Shown piece by piece: positions 18,701 through 27,247 of a DNA stretch of 52,815 nt. The first letter of the stretch is position 1. Each line of letters opens with the position of its first letter. The position numbers and the translations under genes are program-made. The notes under the pieces were generated by a model that was given only the letters and a program-made list of their open reading frames with translations, had not been told where the DNA came from and ran no database searches. Source of the DNA: CAYNGH01 sp964396845 (lineage in GTDB: Bacteria; Vulcanimicrobiota; JAJTBE01; CAYNGH01); the NCBI GenBank assembly GCA_964396845.1, contig CAYNGH010000005.1, positions 1 to 52,815 on the forward strand, read 5' to 3'.

Positions 18701-19067
18701 TGAATGGCTCCATGGGGGAACCAGGCTTTAATGCTGTTCTAATGGCTCTGCGGGCTGCCAGTTCTTCTCCCATGGGGGGAATCTCCCGAAGTCCCCGGGA
18801 ATAAAGCTCCGCCTCGCACAACATCAGGGCCAGCTGTTTAAGATTCATAACTTTTATCCCCCCGCCGGTCAGCAGGTGGGACAGCTTCCGGCCAAGCCCT
18901 GTGGAAGGGACCGCCACCACCAGTGGTTTTAAGGGATTATCCCTCTTCACCCGGCGCACTTCCCGCAGAAGAGCCTTCTCCAGAGTTGGAAAATCCCTGG
19001 CATAGTAAAGTACCCGGCTGGTGGCCACATTTTCATCAAAGGGAAGATACAGCTGTTCCATGCTCAA
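15765..19067 (-). CDS. addB: AddB-like nuclease subunit with degenerate helicase half
   Basis: The protein has 1100 residues and partners AddA. The C-terminus has a PD-(D/E)xK nuclease (LRGRIDRVDAS, then EIIDYKTG) flanked by Fe-S cysteines: one in EEYHACPYRF and three in CIYCDYRPIC, the pattern of the AddB iron-sulfur cluster. The N-terminal helicase-like half lacks a normal Walker A: where GxxGxGKT is expected it reads VPSTGLGRKLSHLL. I therefore infer that ATP hydrolysis is done only by AddA. It overlaps both neighbours by 4 nt, HD-GYP upstream and addA downstream, in one operon. An AddB-like family without an active motor is also known in other phyla, so the symbol is by role. Confidence 0.82.
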   Translation of the reverse strand: MSMEQLYLPFDENVATSRVLYYARDFPTLEKALLREVRRVKRDNPLKPLVVAVPSTGLGRKLSHLLTGGGIKVMNLKQLALMLCEAELYSRGLREIPPMGEELAARRAIRTALKPGSPMEPFMDSRGLLQVFMSLLKDFRQGGFEGFQDIEDLSRLMEREAGPAFDRDRMTTVFSMLDAYPDCFGQNFYDAVDIIKGGAESAGNFFRASRASDLLFYGFFNLDQTQQKLIQELSKYASGAVFFPYIHGSPASDHVMEFFRRIGYETREERKDPSPAKTALEHVRDSFLGDSSQGCNCAGDGSLTITSCPDTRTETLECARRVFQLASRGTPYHEITVVLRDREVYQNLLTDTFDFLNIPYCLHQGRPLSTTPAGATLALLLNLVALDLPRFEVMEFLCDGTIKYNSLMPPDRIPAPARWDQLSREAGVRKGLYSWRNCLNSLIRHYEKTPDSTPDSLRQGSHRETVEDLKNLLEVVENLSAIMSNIHRKGKWKYFSDTFASIIRQLIDDDSHLESLVAVVESLARLDCLESPVDYDTFSGFLRELVSRVPVSCGSYMAGCVNVHINVVPVGMTGDHLIVAGMLSGQYPAPHRDNPLMSDREREIFNGVYHWGGTLLLRRQLQEQEDYLTALLLGTARRGIHFSYPREGFMPGGEGMPSRYLLKIGSILTGKSVYHGNLCQVPGFVYADGDKVPCEQGRELFFLNPPELYLHTLRQQSDDVISRGILADVASLDPGFCRALDEFRRRRVYSSLTSSDGLVTGSDTLSGLQRIVRGIFNPASASGFEEYHACPYRFFLQRIMEISPISAPEEIRRISPLDRGKLYHAIYYRFYRHLKQRGLLPLQPHKTEEYLVEICRIARDEFEQVEKAGIVGDESSWFEKTVEISRGLEQFILEESRQRELLPRDFELSFGMRDPVGGGPLPAAEIKLGRDTFIKLRGRIDRVDASPLEDSWEIIDYKTGRYDKYRSDSFAGGTQLQLPLYLLSLNGLLDGMESLHQARALYYFATPRGGFKKIGFEGYLVEERKNDLTSLLVSVVNGAGEGFFPPYPGKRRLGREGSFDGENCIYCDYRPICPRDIAGIYQLKVGNSRLQDFEELKEIQ

Positions 19068-21238
19068 TATCCTCCCTCCCCGGTTTCAATATCCGGATAT
19101 GCCTCCGCCTCCTGAATGCCTTCGATGTCCAGGGAATCTATGGAATTCACAAACAACTCCACAATTTCCGGGTCAAACTTGGTTCCCGATTCTTCCCTGA
19201 TAATTTTTATTGCCTCTTCCACCGGCATCCCTGGTTTATAAGGACGCATGGTTACCAGGGCATCAAAGGCATCTGCCACGGAAATAATCCGGGAAAGCAG
19301 GGGTATATCCCCGCCAGACAGGCCGTCGGGGTAACCGGTCCCGGCCCAGTGTTCGTGATGATGACGGACATAGCGGGCCAGCCTCGAAAAGGTGCCGATG
19401 GAGCTGATAATCTCCGCTCCCGCCACCGGGTGTTTCTTGATCTGATCAAACTCCCCCTCATCCAGACGGTCATTTTTGTGGAGGACACTTAGGCGGACGC
19501 CGATTTTTCCCACATCATGAAACAATGCTGACAGCTTCAACTCTTCTATCTCACGGGAGGCAAGGCGCATTTGTCTGCCGATAAACATACTGTAGAGAGC
19601 AACCCGTTCCGAATGGCCCCTGGTGTATGGATCCTTGGCCTCCAGAGCAAAGGCCAGAGAGTATATCAACTGAAAGTACAGCTTTTCAAGATTGCGCAGG
19701 TTAAAAATCAGCACCGAGGCAATCTTCTGAACAAAGTCCGTCCCATAAGCCACGCCACCGGCAATAAAACCGGGTACTATTACATAAGCGATGTTCCATG
19801 CATCCCAGCCTGCAAAGGCATCAGGCCTGAAATGAAGGAATATGTGAAGAGCTCCCCACCCCGCCAGAAGTCCCGTGGGGAAATAATATATTGCCCTGCC
19901 CCGGGGGCTTTTCCAGAATACTGATTTGCTGTTGGCCACAAACCAGCGGTCAATCATCGAGCCGGGAATCATCACCAGGACGCCTCCGGCAATCCCCTGG
20001 AGCAAAAAGGATACCAGCTGGGCAGGGTCATGGGATGTGGAATATATGGCAAAACCAATAAACATCCCCAGCAGGCCTCCAGAGGCCAGAGCATTGAAAA
20101 CCCTCCGCTGGTAATATTTTTCCTTCATCCCCATAAGACGATAAAATTTTTCCAGAAGGGTAAATTTCCGGGCTGTCCCCTTGATGGCTTCCAGGAGGTC
20201 TTCCCGGTTTATCTCATCACCGGTATCGATGGCTTCCATGGCCATTTCCCGGCGAATCGACATGTAATCGGGTTTCTCGAAGGAGCCCTGTTTGAGAATA
20301 AAATCCGACAAAGCTTCCACTATTTCACCTTCGTAAAGGGTCCCCCGATGTGATTCCAATTCCTTCAAGGCTTCCCGGGGAGTTTTTTCCTCCCGGTAGG
20401 GACGATGAGTAGTCATGGCATCAAAAGCATCAGCAACGGCAATGATCCTGGATTCAAGAGGGATCTCCTCCCCCTGTAGTTTTGAATAACCGGATCCGTC
20501 GATGTGTTCATGGTGAAGCCGGATAATGTCAATCTCCCGGGCAAATCCGCTCAGAGGCTTCAATATGCGTTCGGTTATGCCGGGGTGATGGCGTATGGAA
20601 CGCCAGTCCTCGTCATTGAGGGTGCCTTCCTTGAGAAGTATCTTCTCGCTTATGCCGATTTTACCAAGATCATGCAACAGGGCAGCCCGGGCAATACGAT
20701 GACTTGTTTCATCGTCCTGTCCCAACTGCCGGGCAATATTTACCGCATACCATGCAACCCTCTCATTATGGCCCTTGTTATATGGCTCTTTTACTTCAAG
20801 GCTTTTATTCAGAGATAAAATAACCTGCCGGTATAATTTTTCCAGCAGGCTGATGGAATCAGTGATTAGATATTTTATATTTTCATGGGCATCCAGCAGA
20901 AGGCTTAAAAAAAATGCCAGAACAACCCCTCCCAAAAGCCAGTAATAATGAGCGCCCTGCATCTTGAAAATCAGAAACTCCGCCAGTATGCCCGCCACAA
21001 GAACCCCGCCGGGGAATATGATAAGATGAATCCGGGGACGTTTTTCCAGAAAACCAGGAATCCTCTGCATGATTTTAAAGGAAACATAGGATATGAGGGC
21101 CAGAGTAACCCCCATAAACAATCCCGCCTGAAGAATCACCCCGGCCCTGACAAAACCTCGGTAATAAAAGGCTACATAAAACTGAAGAACTGCTGTGGCA
21201 ATAACTGCAACAGTGATAATGTTAAGAGATACGTTCAT
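19064..21238 (-). CDS. Membrane protein with two HD-GYP domains
   Basis: The protein has 724 residues. An N-terminal block of about four membrane segments precedes HD-GYP domain 1 (about 150-315; LLHDLGKIG, HHEHIDGSGY). A second membrane block (about 385-510) precedes HD-GYP domain 2 (about 525-700; LFHDVGKIG, HHEHWAGTGYPDG). Both keep the HD dyad and metal His residues, so both may hydrolyse cyclic di-GMP; domain 1 has GSGY in place of GTGY/GYP. The ATG at 21238 has GGGAG 4-5 nt upstream; the ATG at 21271 has none. The gene overlaps addB by 4 nt, placing a signalling hydrolase first in a recombination operon. A duplicated architecture in one chain is unusual. Confidence 0.87.
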   Translation of the reverse strand: MNVSLNIITVAVIATAVLQFYVAFYYRGFVRAGVILQAGLFMGVTLALISYVSFKIMQRIPGFLEKRPRIHLIIFPGGVLVAGILAEFLIFKMQGAHYYWLLGGVVLAFFLSLLLDAHENIKYLITDSISLLEKLYRQVILSLNKSLEVKEPYNKGHNERVAWYAVNIARQLGQDDETSHRIARAALLHDLGKIGISEKILLKEGTLNDEDWRSIRHHPGITERILKPLSGFAREIDIIRLHHEHIDGSGYSKLQGEEIPLESRIIAVADAFDAMTTHRPYREEKTPREALKELESHRGTLYEGEIVEALSDFILKQGSFEKPDYMSIRREMAMEAIDTGDEINREDLLEAIKGTARKFTLLEKFYRLMGMKEKYYQRRVFNALASGGLLGMFIGFAIYSTSHDPAQLVSFLLQGIAGGVLVMIPGSMIDRWFVANSKSVFWKSPRGRAIYYFPTGLLAGWGALHIFLHFRPDAFAGWDAWNIAYVIVPGFIAGGVAYGTDFVQKIASVLIFNLRNLEKLYFQLIYSLAFALEAKDPYTRGHSERVALYSMFIGRQMRLASREIEELKLSALFHDVGKIGVRLSVLHKNDRLDEGEFDQIKKHPVAGAEIISSIGTFSRLARYVRHHHEHWAGTGYPDGLSGGDIPLLSRIISVADAFDALVTMRPYKPGMPVEEAIKIIREESGTKFDPEIVELFVNSIDSLDIEGIQEAEAYPDIETGEGGY

Positions 21239-21280
21239 AAGTCTCCCGGAATCGGTTTTTGGCGTAAGCATTGAATGAAC

Positions 21281-22135
21281 CTATATTCCCCGGTAATACT
21301 TGGAGAATATCTTGATGCCGGTATTGTGTTTCAGTGCAGTATTGCCAAAGACAATAAGCATGTTAAAAACATCTCCAAAAAGATTGCTTACCGGCAGGTT
21401 GGTAAAACGCAATTCTGAGTTCTCTCCCTCGTGACGGGGCCACCATTCGGGAAGACAGGCCCGGTTTATGGGAATCGGCTGCATTCTGCCGGAAATGGTC
21501 TGCCCGATAACCCTCATTCCCTTGCGGGTCAAGCTTGCAAAAGGCTCGGGATAAGGCTCGCTCATAACCTTTCTCAGCACCAGTCCCTGATTTGTCAGGC
21601 CCAGGTGGAAGCCTGAGTTGTTGCTGAAATAAGATTCGGTTTCCTCCCCGCTCCACATGAAATAAACCAGGTTTTCAAATCGAAAAGATTCCTCATCCTT
21701 CACGGGAACCCCGTCAACAAAAACCTGGGCCACAGGCCAGGAAATATTACTGCTGTATTCCTGAAGATTCTCCATCTCCGATACCAGGATGCGGGTTTCT
21801 TCCACGGTAAACTCTGAATTTAACAGGTCTTTCTGCATCAGGATTGAGTCAGGCTTGACATTGGGCAGAACCCGGATGAATACTTGAAAGTCGAAGATCT
21901 CTCCCTTGCATCCTTCCACATCCACCAGCAGATTCAATGGACAGTTACTGCAAATATCAAGCATCTTATCATTGATGTTAAAAAGGTAGTTCTGACGGAT
22001 TTCCTCCCAGTGATACTTGGCGGTCCCGTCATCGTTATAATCGAATATATGTTCCTGAAAATATCTGCAGTGGCGGTTTGCCACATGAAATATGTCGATT
22101 TCAACTTCGTATGGTATCTTTTTTATGCCTTTCAT
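21281..22135 (-). CDS. Hypothetical protein with cysteine cluster
   Basis: I do not recognise this 284-residue protein. It has no signal peptide or membrane segment. Residues 60-78 hold CSNCPLNLLVDVEGC, a possible metal site, with another Cys near residue 23. The rest alternates strands and helices with several Trp and Tyr residues (AACLPEWWP-like stretch near 228). No strong ribosome site precedes the ATG. It lies 42 nt upstream of the HD-GYP start on the same strand, so it probably heads that operon and may be a signalling accessory. Coding is supported by uninterrupted length and position. Confidence 0.6.
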   Translation of the reverse strand: MKGIKKIPYEVEIDIFHVANRHCRYFQEHIFDYNDDGTAKYHWEEIRQNYLFNINDKMLDICSNCPLNLLVDVEGCKGEIFDFQVFIRVLPNVKPDSILMQKDLLNSEFTVEETRILVSEMENLQEYSSNISWPVAQVFVDGVPVKDEESFRFENLVYFMWSGEETESYFSNNSGFHLGLTNQGLVLRKVMSEPYPEPFASLTRKGMRVIGQTISGRMQPIPINRACLPEWWPRHEGENSELRFTNLPVSNLFGDVFNMLIVFGNTALKHNTGIKIFSKYYRGI

Positions 22136-22305
22136 AGTATGATAATTTTGAATTAAACCGGAAAAATCCTCCTGATCCCTGTGATGACAGGGGAAGGAAA
22201 ATCTATTGACGGGATGAACTATAAATCCGGAACTGTCCCGGTTTCATAAGGCAGGGTTCAGTTTGTTCCGTTTATTTTCCGGAAATTCCACAAAATAATT
22301 CAGGG

Positions 22306-25300
22306 ATGACAGCTATTATCCGCAGTATCAATCCATACGGCAAAGAAAAAACCGCCCGGCGGGTAGTTTTAATTTTTTTGAAGCTGTTTCTTGTAATCCT
22401 GACAATCCAAGCTGGAATTTTTTCCCCGACACAAACTCTCCACGCCCAGGATGCCCAGACAGCCAGGGAATATACCCGTATGGCCGAGGAAGCTCTCCAG
22501 AACCGGAATGTTGATGATGCCCTCCGCCACCTTGATGCCGCCCTGACCGTCAGCCCCCGATATGCTCCGGCCCTTGCAGTCCAGGGCGAGGCATACCTGA
22601 TGATCAAACGTTATGATACAGCCATAGAAAAACTGAACCAGGCCGTCGAAATCAACCCCAACAACCCAAATTACCACCTGCGTCTGGGGCAGGTATATCA
22701 GGAATCAGGAGATTTCCAGAAAGGTCTTGAACATCTTCTTACAGCCAGAGAACAGGCCCCTGAGCTGAAGAGGGTTCATTATCTTATCGGCGTCAGCTAT
22801 CATCACCGGAAGAACAATGAAAAGGCCCTGGAAAACTACCTGAAGTTCCTGTATATGATGGACAAGGATGATTCCTGGAAAACCCAACAAGACCGGGAAA
22901 TCCATAACGATTACTGGAAAGCTCACCGTTCCGCCGCTCAGATTTATTCAGAACAAAAAGATTACCGCAGTGCCCTAATTCATTACGAAGCCATTATGCA
23001 GGGGGCCGATGAAAATTTCCGGCGTTCTGTCCAGAAAGATTACGAAATCGCCGCCAAGCACCGAAGCCCCATCTACAGCTATGCCATATATGTGCTGGGT
23101 TTCATTCTTGTGCTGGTGATATTTTACATGTTTCGGCGATACCTGATACTGCCTCAGTTAAAAAAAGCCCAGGAAAAAGAACTCTCCGCAGCATCCCAGG
23201 CCAGGGATTTTGCATCTCTGTCCCGGTTTGTAATAAAACACCTCAAGGGGCTGACCCGTCTTCCCAAGGCCCTTATATACTTTGCCCAAAGACATGGCGA
23301 CCCCTTGAAACTGATCCATGCAGAAAACATCGACAAAAAATCATACATGCATCTGAACCTCAGCTGGGACGAGGTAAAAGAATGGATCGATTACAACCAG
23401 GGACAGCCTTTCATATATGAAGAAGAAAAGAAAGAAATCCCCTTCCTGAGAGCTTTTCCCGGAATCAGGGATTATCTTGACAGCGCAGGCCCCAGGGTCG
23501 GGGTTCCTTTTTTAAACCGCGGAGAGATCAGGGGACTTGCTTTTCTCTGTTATCAGGGGCTTTCCGATGAGAATGAAAAAAGAAAATTTCAGAGAATTTT
23601 TCTCAAGCACAGAGAGTTAATTCAAAAGATTGCCATTGAGGTGGGCCAGTCAGCAGATGTTATCTTCCAGCGGCAGGCTGCCATCAAGGATACCATTACC
23701 AATGCATACAGCCAGCTTTATTTCAAGGAAAAACTGCCGGAGGAGATCCGCAACTGCAAGTTAAAAAGCAAGCCCCTGTGCCTGTTGATGATGGAACCCG
23801 ACGGACTGGGAGCCATCCACAAGCGGTTCAGTGAAGAAGGGAAAAACACTGTCCTGAGGGGAGTATATCAGATCCTGGAGAAAAATGTCCGACAGGCGGT
23901 GGATCTGATATTCCGCATATCCGATTATCGTTTTGCTGTGATAATGCCTGGCCTTGGAGAAGAATCCGCCAGGGATACCGGAGAAATTATCCGCAAGCTG
24001 GCCGCGGCGGTAGATTTTACTGCCCCAATACCCAATATCACCCTGAGTATGGGGCTGGCGGTATTTCCCCAGGATGCAGACAAGGCAGCGAATGTGGAAG
24101 ACAAAGTACGTATGGCCCTGGACCGGGCCATCTCCACCGGGCGAAATAAGTTGATAGCGTCCTCCGGGGTCAAAGAAACTAAAAGTGCCTCCATGGATTT
24201 CAACATGGGCCCTCTGACACAACACCTGGTGTTACCTCCCCAGGCAGATACCAACTTGTTTTCCAAGCCCTCGGTCCCCCTGGCACCACCGCCCGATGCC
24301 AAGAAATCCGATAAATCCAAGGCCCTGCCTGGATTAACCTTTCGATCCGCCAGCATAAGCATGTCCATCGATTCTGTTCCTAAGAAACCACCCCTCACCG
24401 AAGTTGCCGGGAAATCAGAGAAACAGGAAATCACTGGTTTGTCCAAGGAGGTCGTAAGAATTATCCCATCCCGGGAAAAATCCCGACCTGCTGTAAAACA
24501 ATGGAACCGTTCCAAAGAAACAGCCTCCCCTGATGCCGAGTCATCCCTGAAAAAGCGGGTATTGCGAAAAAAAGACACCATCAAGAATGTCCCGGGCACT
24601 TCCAAACTCCCTTCCATATCACGACTGATGGGGATGCAAAGGGAAAAGCCTTCTATCAAGAAAGGCAGACTCCAGCGCAACGGCGACAAATCTACCCCAT
24701 CACTGTCCCTGGGGGATTCAAAGGATCCCTCCGGCAGAATGGCGGATCTGAGGTCCCTGGCGGACACAGCCCGGCAAAAGATGCAACAGAAAAGCCGGAA
24801 GGCCGACAAAAAATTGGAAGCCAAAGACGAAGTGACAGGCTTTTTCACAAAGACCTATTTTGATCGCAAAGTGGCAGTCCTGCTCAAGGTGGCCCGGCAG
24901 TCGGAAAAACCTCTGTCCCTTATATTCTTCAAACTGGATAAACACCGGGCTTTAAAGGACAAATACGGCCAGGAAAAACTCAACAATGTGCTAAAGGAAA
25001 TCTGCACCATGATATCCGGCTTCCTCAACCATGATACCGATGTGCCGGCCCGCTACAACAACGAAGTCTTTGCAGCCATCCTGCCCAACACCCCGCCTCA
25101 GACTGCCTTCAACGTGGCAGAGCAGATCCGGTTCACTGTAGAGAACCTGATATTCCGGGATATTACCGGCCAGATCACCATTTCCCTGGGAATTTCATCT
25201 TATCCTGAGAAGGGAAATTCACCCAGGGAAATAATGAAAGAATCTTACGAAGCCATGGTATATGCTATCAAGTCCGGTGGAAACAGGAGTGTCATCTGGG

Positions 25301-25320
25301 ATGACAAGATAAAAAAATAA
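22306..25320 (+). CDS. TPR membrane protein with two degenerate GGDEF domains
   Basis: The protein has 1004 residues. In order: signal/anchor (about 20-40), TPR repeats (50-210, with the 34-residue pattern around RYDTAIEKLNQAVEINPNN), a membrane helix (about 262-285), a GAF-like region (about 300-450), GGDEF-like domain 1 (460-610), a basic Ser/Lys/Pro-rich linker (about 610-825), and GGDEF-like domain 2 (835-1000). The GGDEF signature is replaced by ISDYRF in domain 1 and YNNEVF in domain 2, so neither should make cyclic di-GMP; the fold marks ITISLGISSYP remain. I infer an inactive nucleotide-sensing or scaffold protein with TPR outside and GGDEF inside the membrane. The ribosome site (CAGGG next to ATG) is weak. 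Confidence 0.8.
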   Translation: MTAIIRSINPYGKEKTARRVVLIFLKLFLVILTIQAGIFSPTQTLHAQDAQTAREYTRMAEEALQNRNVDDALRHLDAALTVSPRYAPALAVQGEAYLMIKRYDTAIEKLNQAVEINPNNPNYHLRLGQVYQESGDFQKGLEHLLTAREQAPELKRVHYLIGVSYHHRKNNEKALENYLKFLYMMDKDDSWKTQQDREIHNDYWKAHRSAAQIYSEQKDYRSALIHYEAIMQGADENFRRSVQKDYEIAAKHRSPIYSYAIYVLGFILVLVIFYMFRRYLILPQLKKAQEKELSAASQARDFASLSRFVIKHLKGLTRLPKALIYFAQRHGDPLKLIHAENIDKKSYMHLNLSWDEVKEWIDYNQGQPFIYEEEKKEIPFLRAFPGIRDYLDSAGPRVGVPFLNRGEIRGLAFLCYQGLSDENEKRKFQRIFLKHRELIQKIAIEVGQSADVIFQRQAAIKDTITNAYSQLYFKEKLPEEIRNCKLKSKPLCLLMMEPDGLGAIHKRFSEEGKNTVLRGVYQILEKNVRQAVDLIFRISDYRFAVIMPGLGEESARDTGEIIRKLAAAVDFTAPIPNITLSMGLAVFPQDADKAANVEDKVRMALDRAISTGRNKLIASSGVKETKSASMDFNMGPLTQHLVLPPQADTNLFSKPSVPLAPPPDAKKSDKSKALPGLTFRSASISMSIDSVPKKPPLTEVAGKSEKQEITGLSKEVVRIIPSREKSRPAVKQWNRSKETASPDAESSLKKRVLRKKDTIKNVPGTSKLPSISRLMGMQREKPSIKKGRLQRNGDKSTPSLSLGDSKDPSGRMADLRSLADTARQKMQQKSRKADKKLEAKDEVTGFFTKTYFDRKVAVLLKVARQSEKPLSLIFFKLDKHRALKDKYGQEKLNNVLKEICTMISGFLNHDTDVPARYNNEVFAAILPNTPPQTAFNVAEQIRFTVENLIFRDITGQITISLGISSYPEKGNSPREIMKESYEAMVYAIKSGGNRSVIWDDKIKK

Positions 25321-25367
25321 CATGACCGACTTGGCCAGTCGAAACAAAATTACTTATGGAGGAATTT

Positions 25368-25925
25368 ATGGTTTCCAGCAACGATTTTAGAAACGGCATG
25401 ACAATTCAACTGGACGGGGACCTCTATACTATTGTGGAATTTCTGCATGTCAAGCCGGGAAAGGGCCAGGCCTTTGTCCGCACCAAGATAAAAAGTCTCA
25501 AGTCCGGCAACACCCTGGAAAAAACCTTCAAAGCCGGGGAAAAGGTCCCCAGGGCACATATAGATCATCGGAATATGCAGTATCTCTATCCCAGCGGAGA
25601 TATGTTCGTATTTATGGACAACGACAGCTTTGAACAAATTGAAATCCCTGCTGAAGTTATGGGGGAAGCCCTCAAATGGCTCAAAGACGGGGCAAATATG
25701 GATGTCCAACTTCATGAGAACCTTGTTATCGGTGTTGAACCTCCGGCCCATATGGAGCTGGAAGTCGTCCATACCGAGCCGGGATTCAAAGGGGATACTG
25801 CCCAGGGAGGGACAAAACCTGCAGAGATAGAAACCGGCACAGTCATCCAGGTTCCCCTGTTCGTTGAGATCGGCACAAAAGTCCTGGTGGATACACGATC
25901 CAGCCAGTATCTGCGAAGGGTCTGA
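25368..25925 (+). CDS. efp: Elongation factor P
   Basis: The protein has 185 residues, the usual family length. It enters the ribosomal E site and relieves stalling at proline runs. Domain I has the conserved loop with VKPGKGQAFVRTK; Lys32 is at the position modified in lysine-type EF-P. Domains II and III follow, ending in RSSQYLRRV, the place of the family's Tyr-rich tail. The correct start is the ATG at 25368 with GGAGG 5-6 nt upstream; the earlier ATG at 25356 lies within that site. It is 47 nt after the GGDEF gene. No lysine-modifying enzymes (EpmA, EpmB) are in the window. A terminator follows. Confidence 0.95.
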   Translation: MVSSNDFRNGMTIQLDGDLYTIVEFLHVKPGKGQAFVRTKIKSLKSGNTLEKTFKAGEKVPRAHIDHRNMQYLYPSGDMFVFMDNDSFEQIEIPAEVMGEALKWLKDGANMDVQLHENLVIGVEPPAHMELEVVHTEPGFKGDTAQGGTKPAEIETGTVIQVPLFVEIGTKVLVDTRSSQYLRRV

Positions 25926-25944
25926 ACTCACATCAACTGCTTTG

Positions 25945-25970
25945 AAGGGAGGCTCGGCCTCCCTTTTTTG
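25945..25970 (+). terminator. Rho-independent terminator of efp
   Basis: AAGGGAGGC and GCCTCCCTT form a 9-bp stem with a short TCG loop, followed by TTTTTT. It lies about 20 nt past the efp stop. Confidence 0.9.
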
Positions 25971-25985
25971 ATTTTCAGTTTCCCT

Positions 25986-26651
25986 TCAGCTGACAGGCTG
26001 GTTGTTGGCAGTGGGAGGAGGAGATGCCTCCCCGGCCTGGGGAGGTTCTTTCCTTGAGGAGGGAATCCGGATATATTTCATGATATAAAACCCTCCAACC
26101 AGAAGCACCACAAATATTATGGATAACAGATTGAAATACTTGTCGATAAAAAACTTAATGCTCTCACCATAGGCCATAATCAGAGCGCCAACGATGAAAA
26201 ACCGGGCTCCCCGACTCAGGATTGTAGCCAGAACAAAGGTCTTGAAATCCACATAAAACACCCCTGCGGAGATGGAGAAAATCTTGTAAGGAAGCGGGGT
26301 GAAACCGGCAATACCCACAGCCCAGGCTTCATATTTCTGGAAATAATTATGAATATCTTCGATTTTTTCTGCTTTAATCAGCTTCTGCAGTATCGGTTTT
26401 CCTCCCTTGAGGCCGATGTAATAACCGAATATCCCCCCCAGAGTGGAACCTGCCAGGCATATGAATGCGTAATACAAGGCTCTTTTTGGCTCCGCCAGGG
26501 CCATGGTTATCATCAGGAGATCCGGTGGCACAGGAAAAAACGAAGATCCAGCAAATGCATTCAGAAACAAGGCCCATACTGCATAAGGAGTCACAGCCCA
26601 GGCCAGGGTCCAGTCCTTCAGCCAGCGAATCCATTCTATAATACTGCTCAT
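25986..26651 (-). CDS. DedA/VTT-domain membrane protein (YqaA-like)
   Basis: The protein has 221 residues with about five hydrophobic segments. The re-entrant loop motif region SSFFPVPPDLLMITMAL and the FTPLPYKIFSISAGVFYVDFKTFV stretch are typical of the VTT/SNARE-associated domain, with the conserved Arg in LSRGARFF. Family members such as DedA flip or recycle polyprenyl phosphate and phospholipids. The C-terminus is a Pro-rich soluble tail. GAGGAA lies about 6 nt before the ATG. It is monocistronic, convergent with efp and divergent from rplI. Confidence 0.88.
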   Translation of the reverse strand: MSSIIEWIRWLKDWTLAWAVTPYAVWALFLNAFAGSSFFPVPPDLLMITMALAEPKRALYYAFICLAGSTLGGIFGYYIGLKGGKPILQKLIKAEKIEDIHNYFQKYEAWAVGIAGFTPLPYKIFSISAGVFYVDFKTFVLATILSRGARFFIVGALIMAYGESIKFFIDKYFNLLSIIFVVLLVGGFYIMKYIRIPSSRKEPPQAGEASPPPTANNQPVS

Positions 26652-26798
26652 TATTATTCCTCACGGTTTTAATGCTATGATGCTTCTCCAGAGGGTTCCC
26701 CGCTCCTGCTGATATTATGGCAATTCTTTATAAAGGAAATCCGGGATCAAGGTTAAAAATATAAAGATTATGCAAACTGGTTTGTCTGGAGGAGAAAA

Positions 26799-27245
26799 AT
26801 GAAAGTAATTTTAAAAGAGGAAGTTAAAAAGTTAGGCCAGAGGGGAGATATTGTGAACGTTTCCGACGGATACGCCAGAAATTTTCTCTTCAGGCGAAAC
26901 CTGGCAGTGTCCGCCACCGATTCCAATCTGAAGGAGCTGGAAACCGAAAAGCAAATCCAGAACAAGAAAAACCAGCGCCTTGAAGACAGCGCCAGAGAAA
27001 CAGCTGCAAGGCTGGAGGAAAAGACATTTCTTATCAGGGCCAAATCAGGCAGTGAAGGCAAGCTGTTCGGTTCGGTGACCACCCAGGACATTTCCGATGC
27101 CCTGAAAAAACAGGGAGGCTTTGACATCCCCAAGAAGGACATAAGCCTGGATGAACACATCAAACACCTCGGCAAGTATTCAGCAAAGGTAAAACTATAC
27201 CGGAAGGTTTATGGCACAATCAACTTCGAGGTGGTCGAGGAATAA
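26799..27245 (+). CDS. rplI: 50S ribosomal protein L9
   Basis: The protein has 148 residues, full length for bL9. The N-terminal rRNA-binding domain has VKKLGQRGDIVNVSDGYARN, the family signature, then the long central helix (about 40-75) and the C-terminal domain. GGAGGAG lies 4-5 nt before ATG. The gene stands with dnaB 2 nt downstream. The rpsF, ssb and rpsR genes often found upstream are absent; a divergent DedA gene lies there. Confidence 0.95.
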   Translation: MKVILKEEVKKLGQRGDIVNVSDGYARNFLFRRNLAVSATDSNLKELETEKQIQNKKNQRLEDSARETAARLEEKTFLIRAKSGSEGKLFGSVTTQDISDALKKQGGFDIPKKDISLDEHIKHLGKYSAKVKLYRKVYGTINFEVVEE

Positions 27246-27247
27246 CC

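Noticed and set aside
23925..24848. 307-residue reverse frame
   Set aside because: It mirrors the Ser/Lys-rich linker of the GGDEF protein; its Ser/Arg/Phe-rich composition is that of a shadow.
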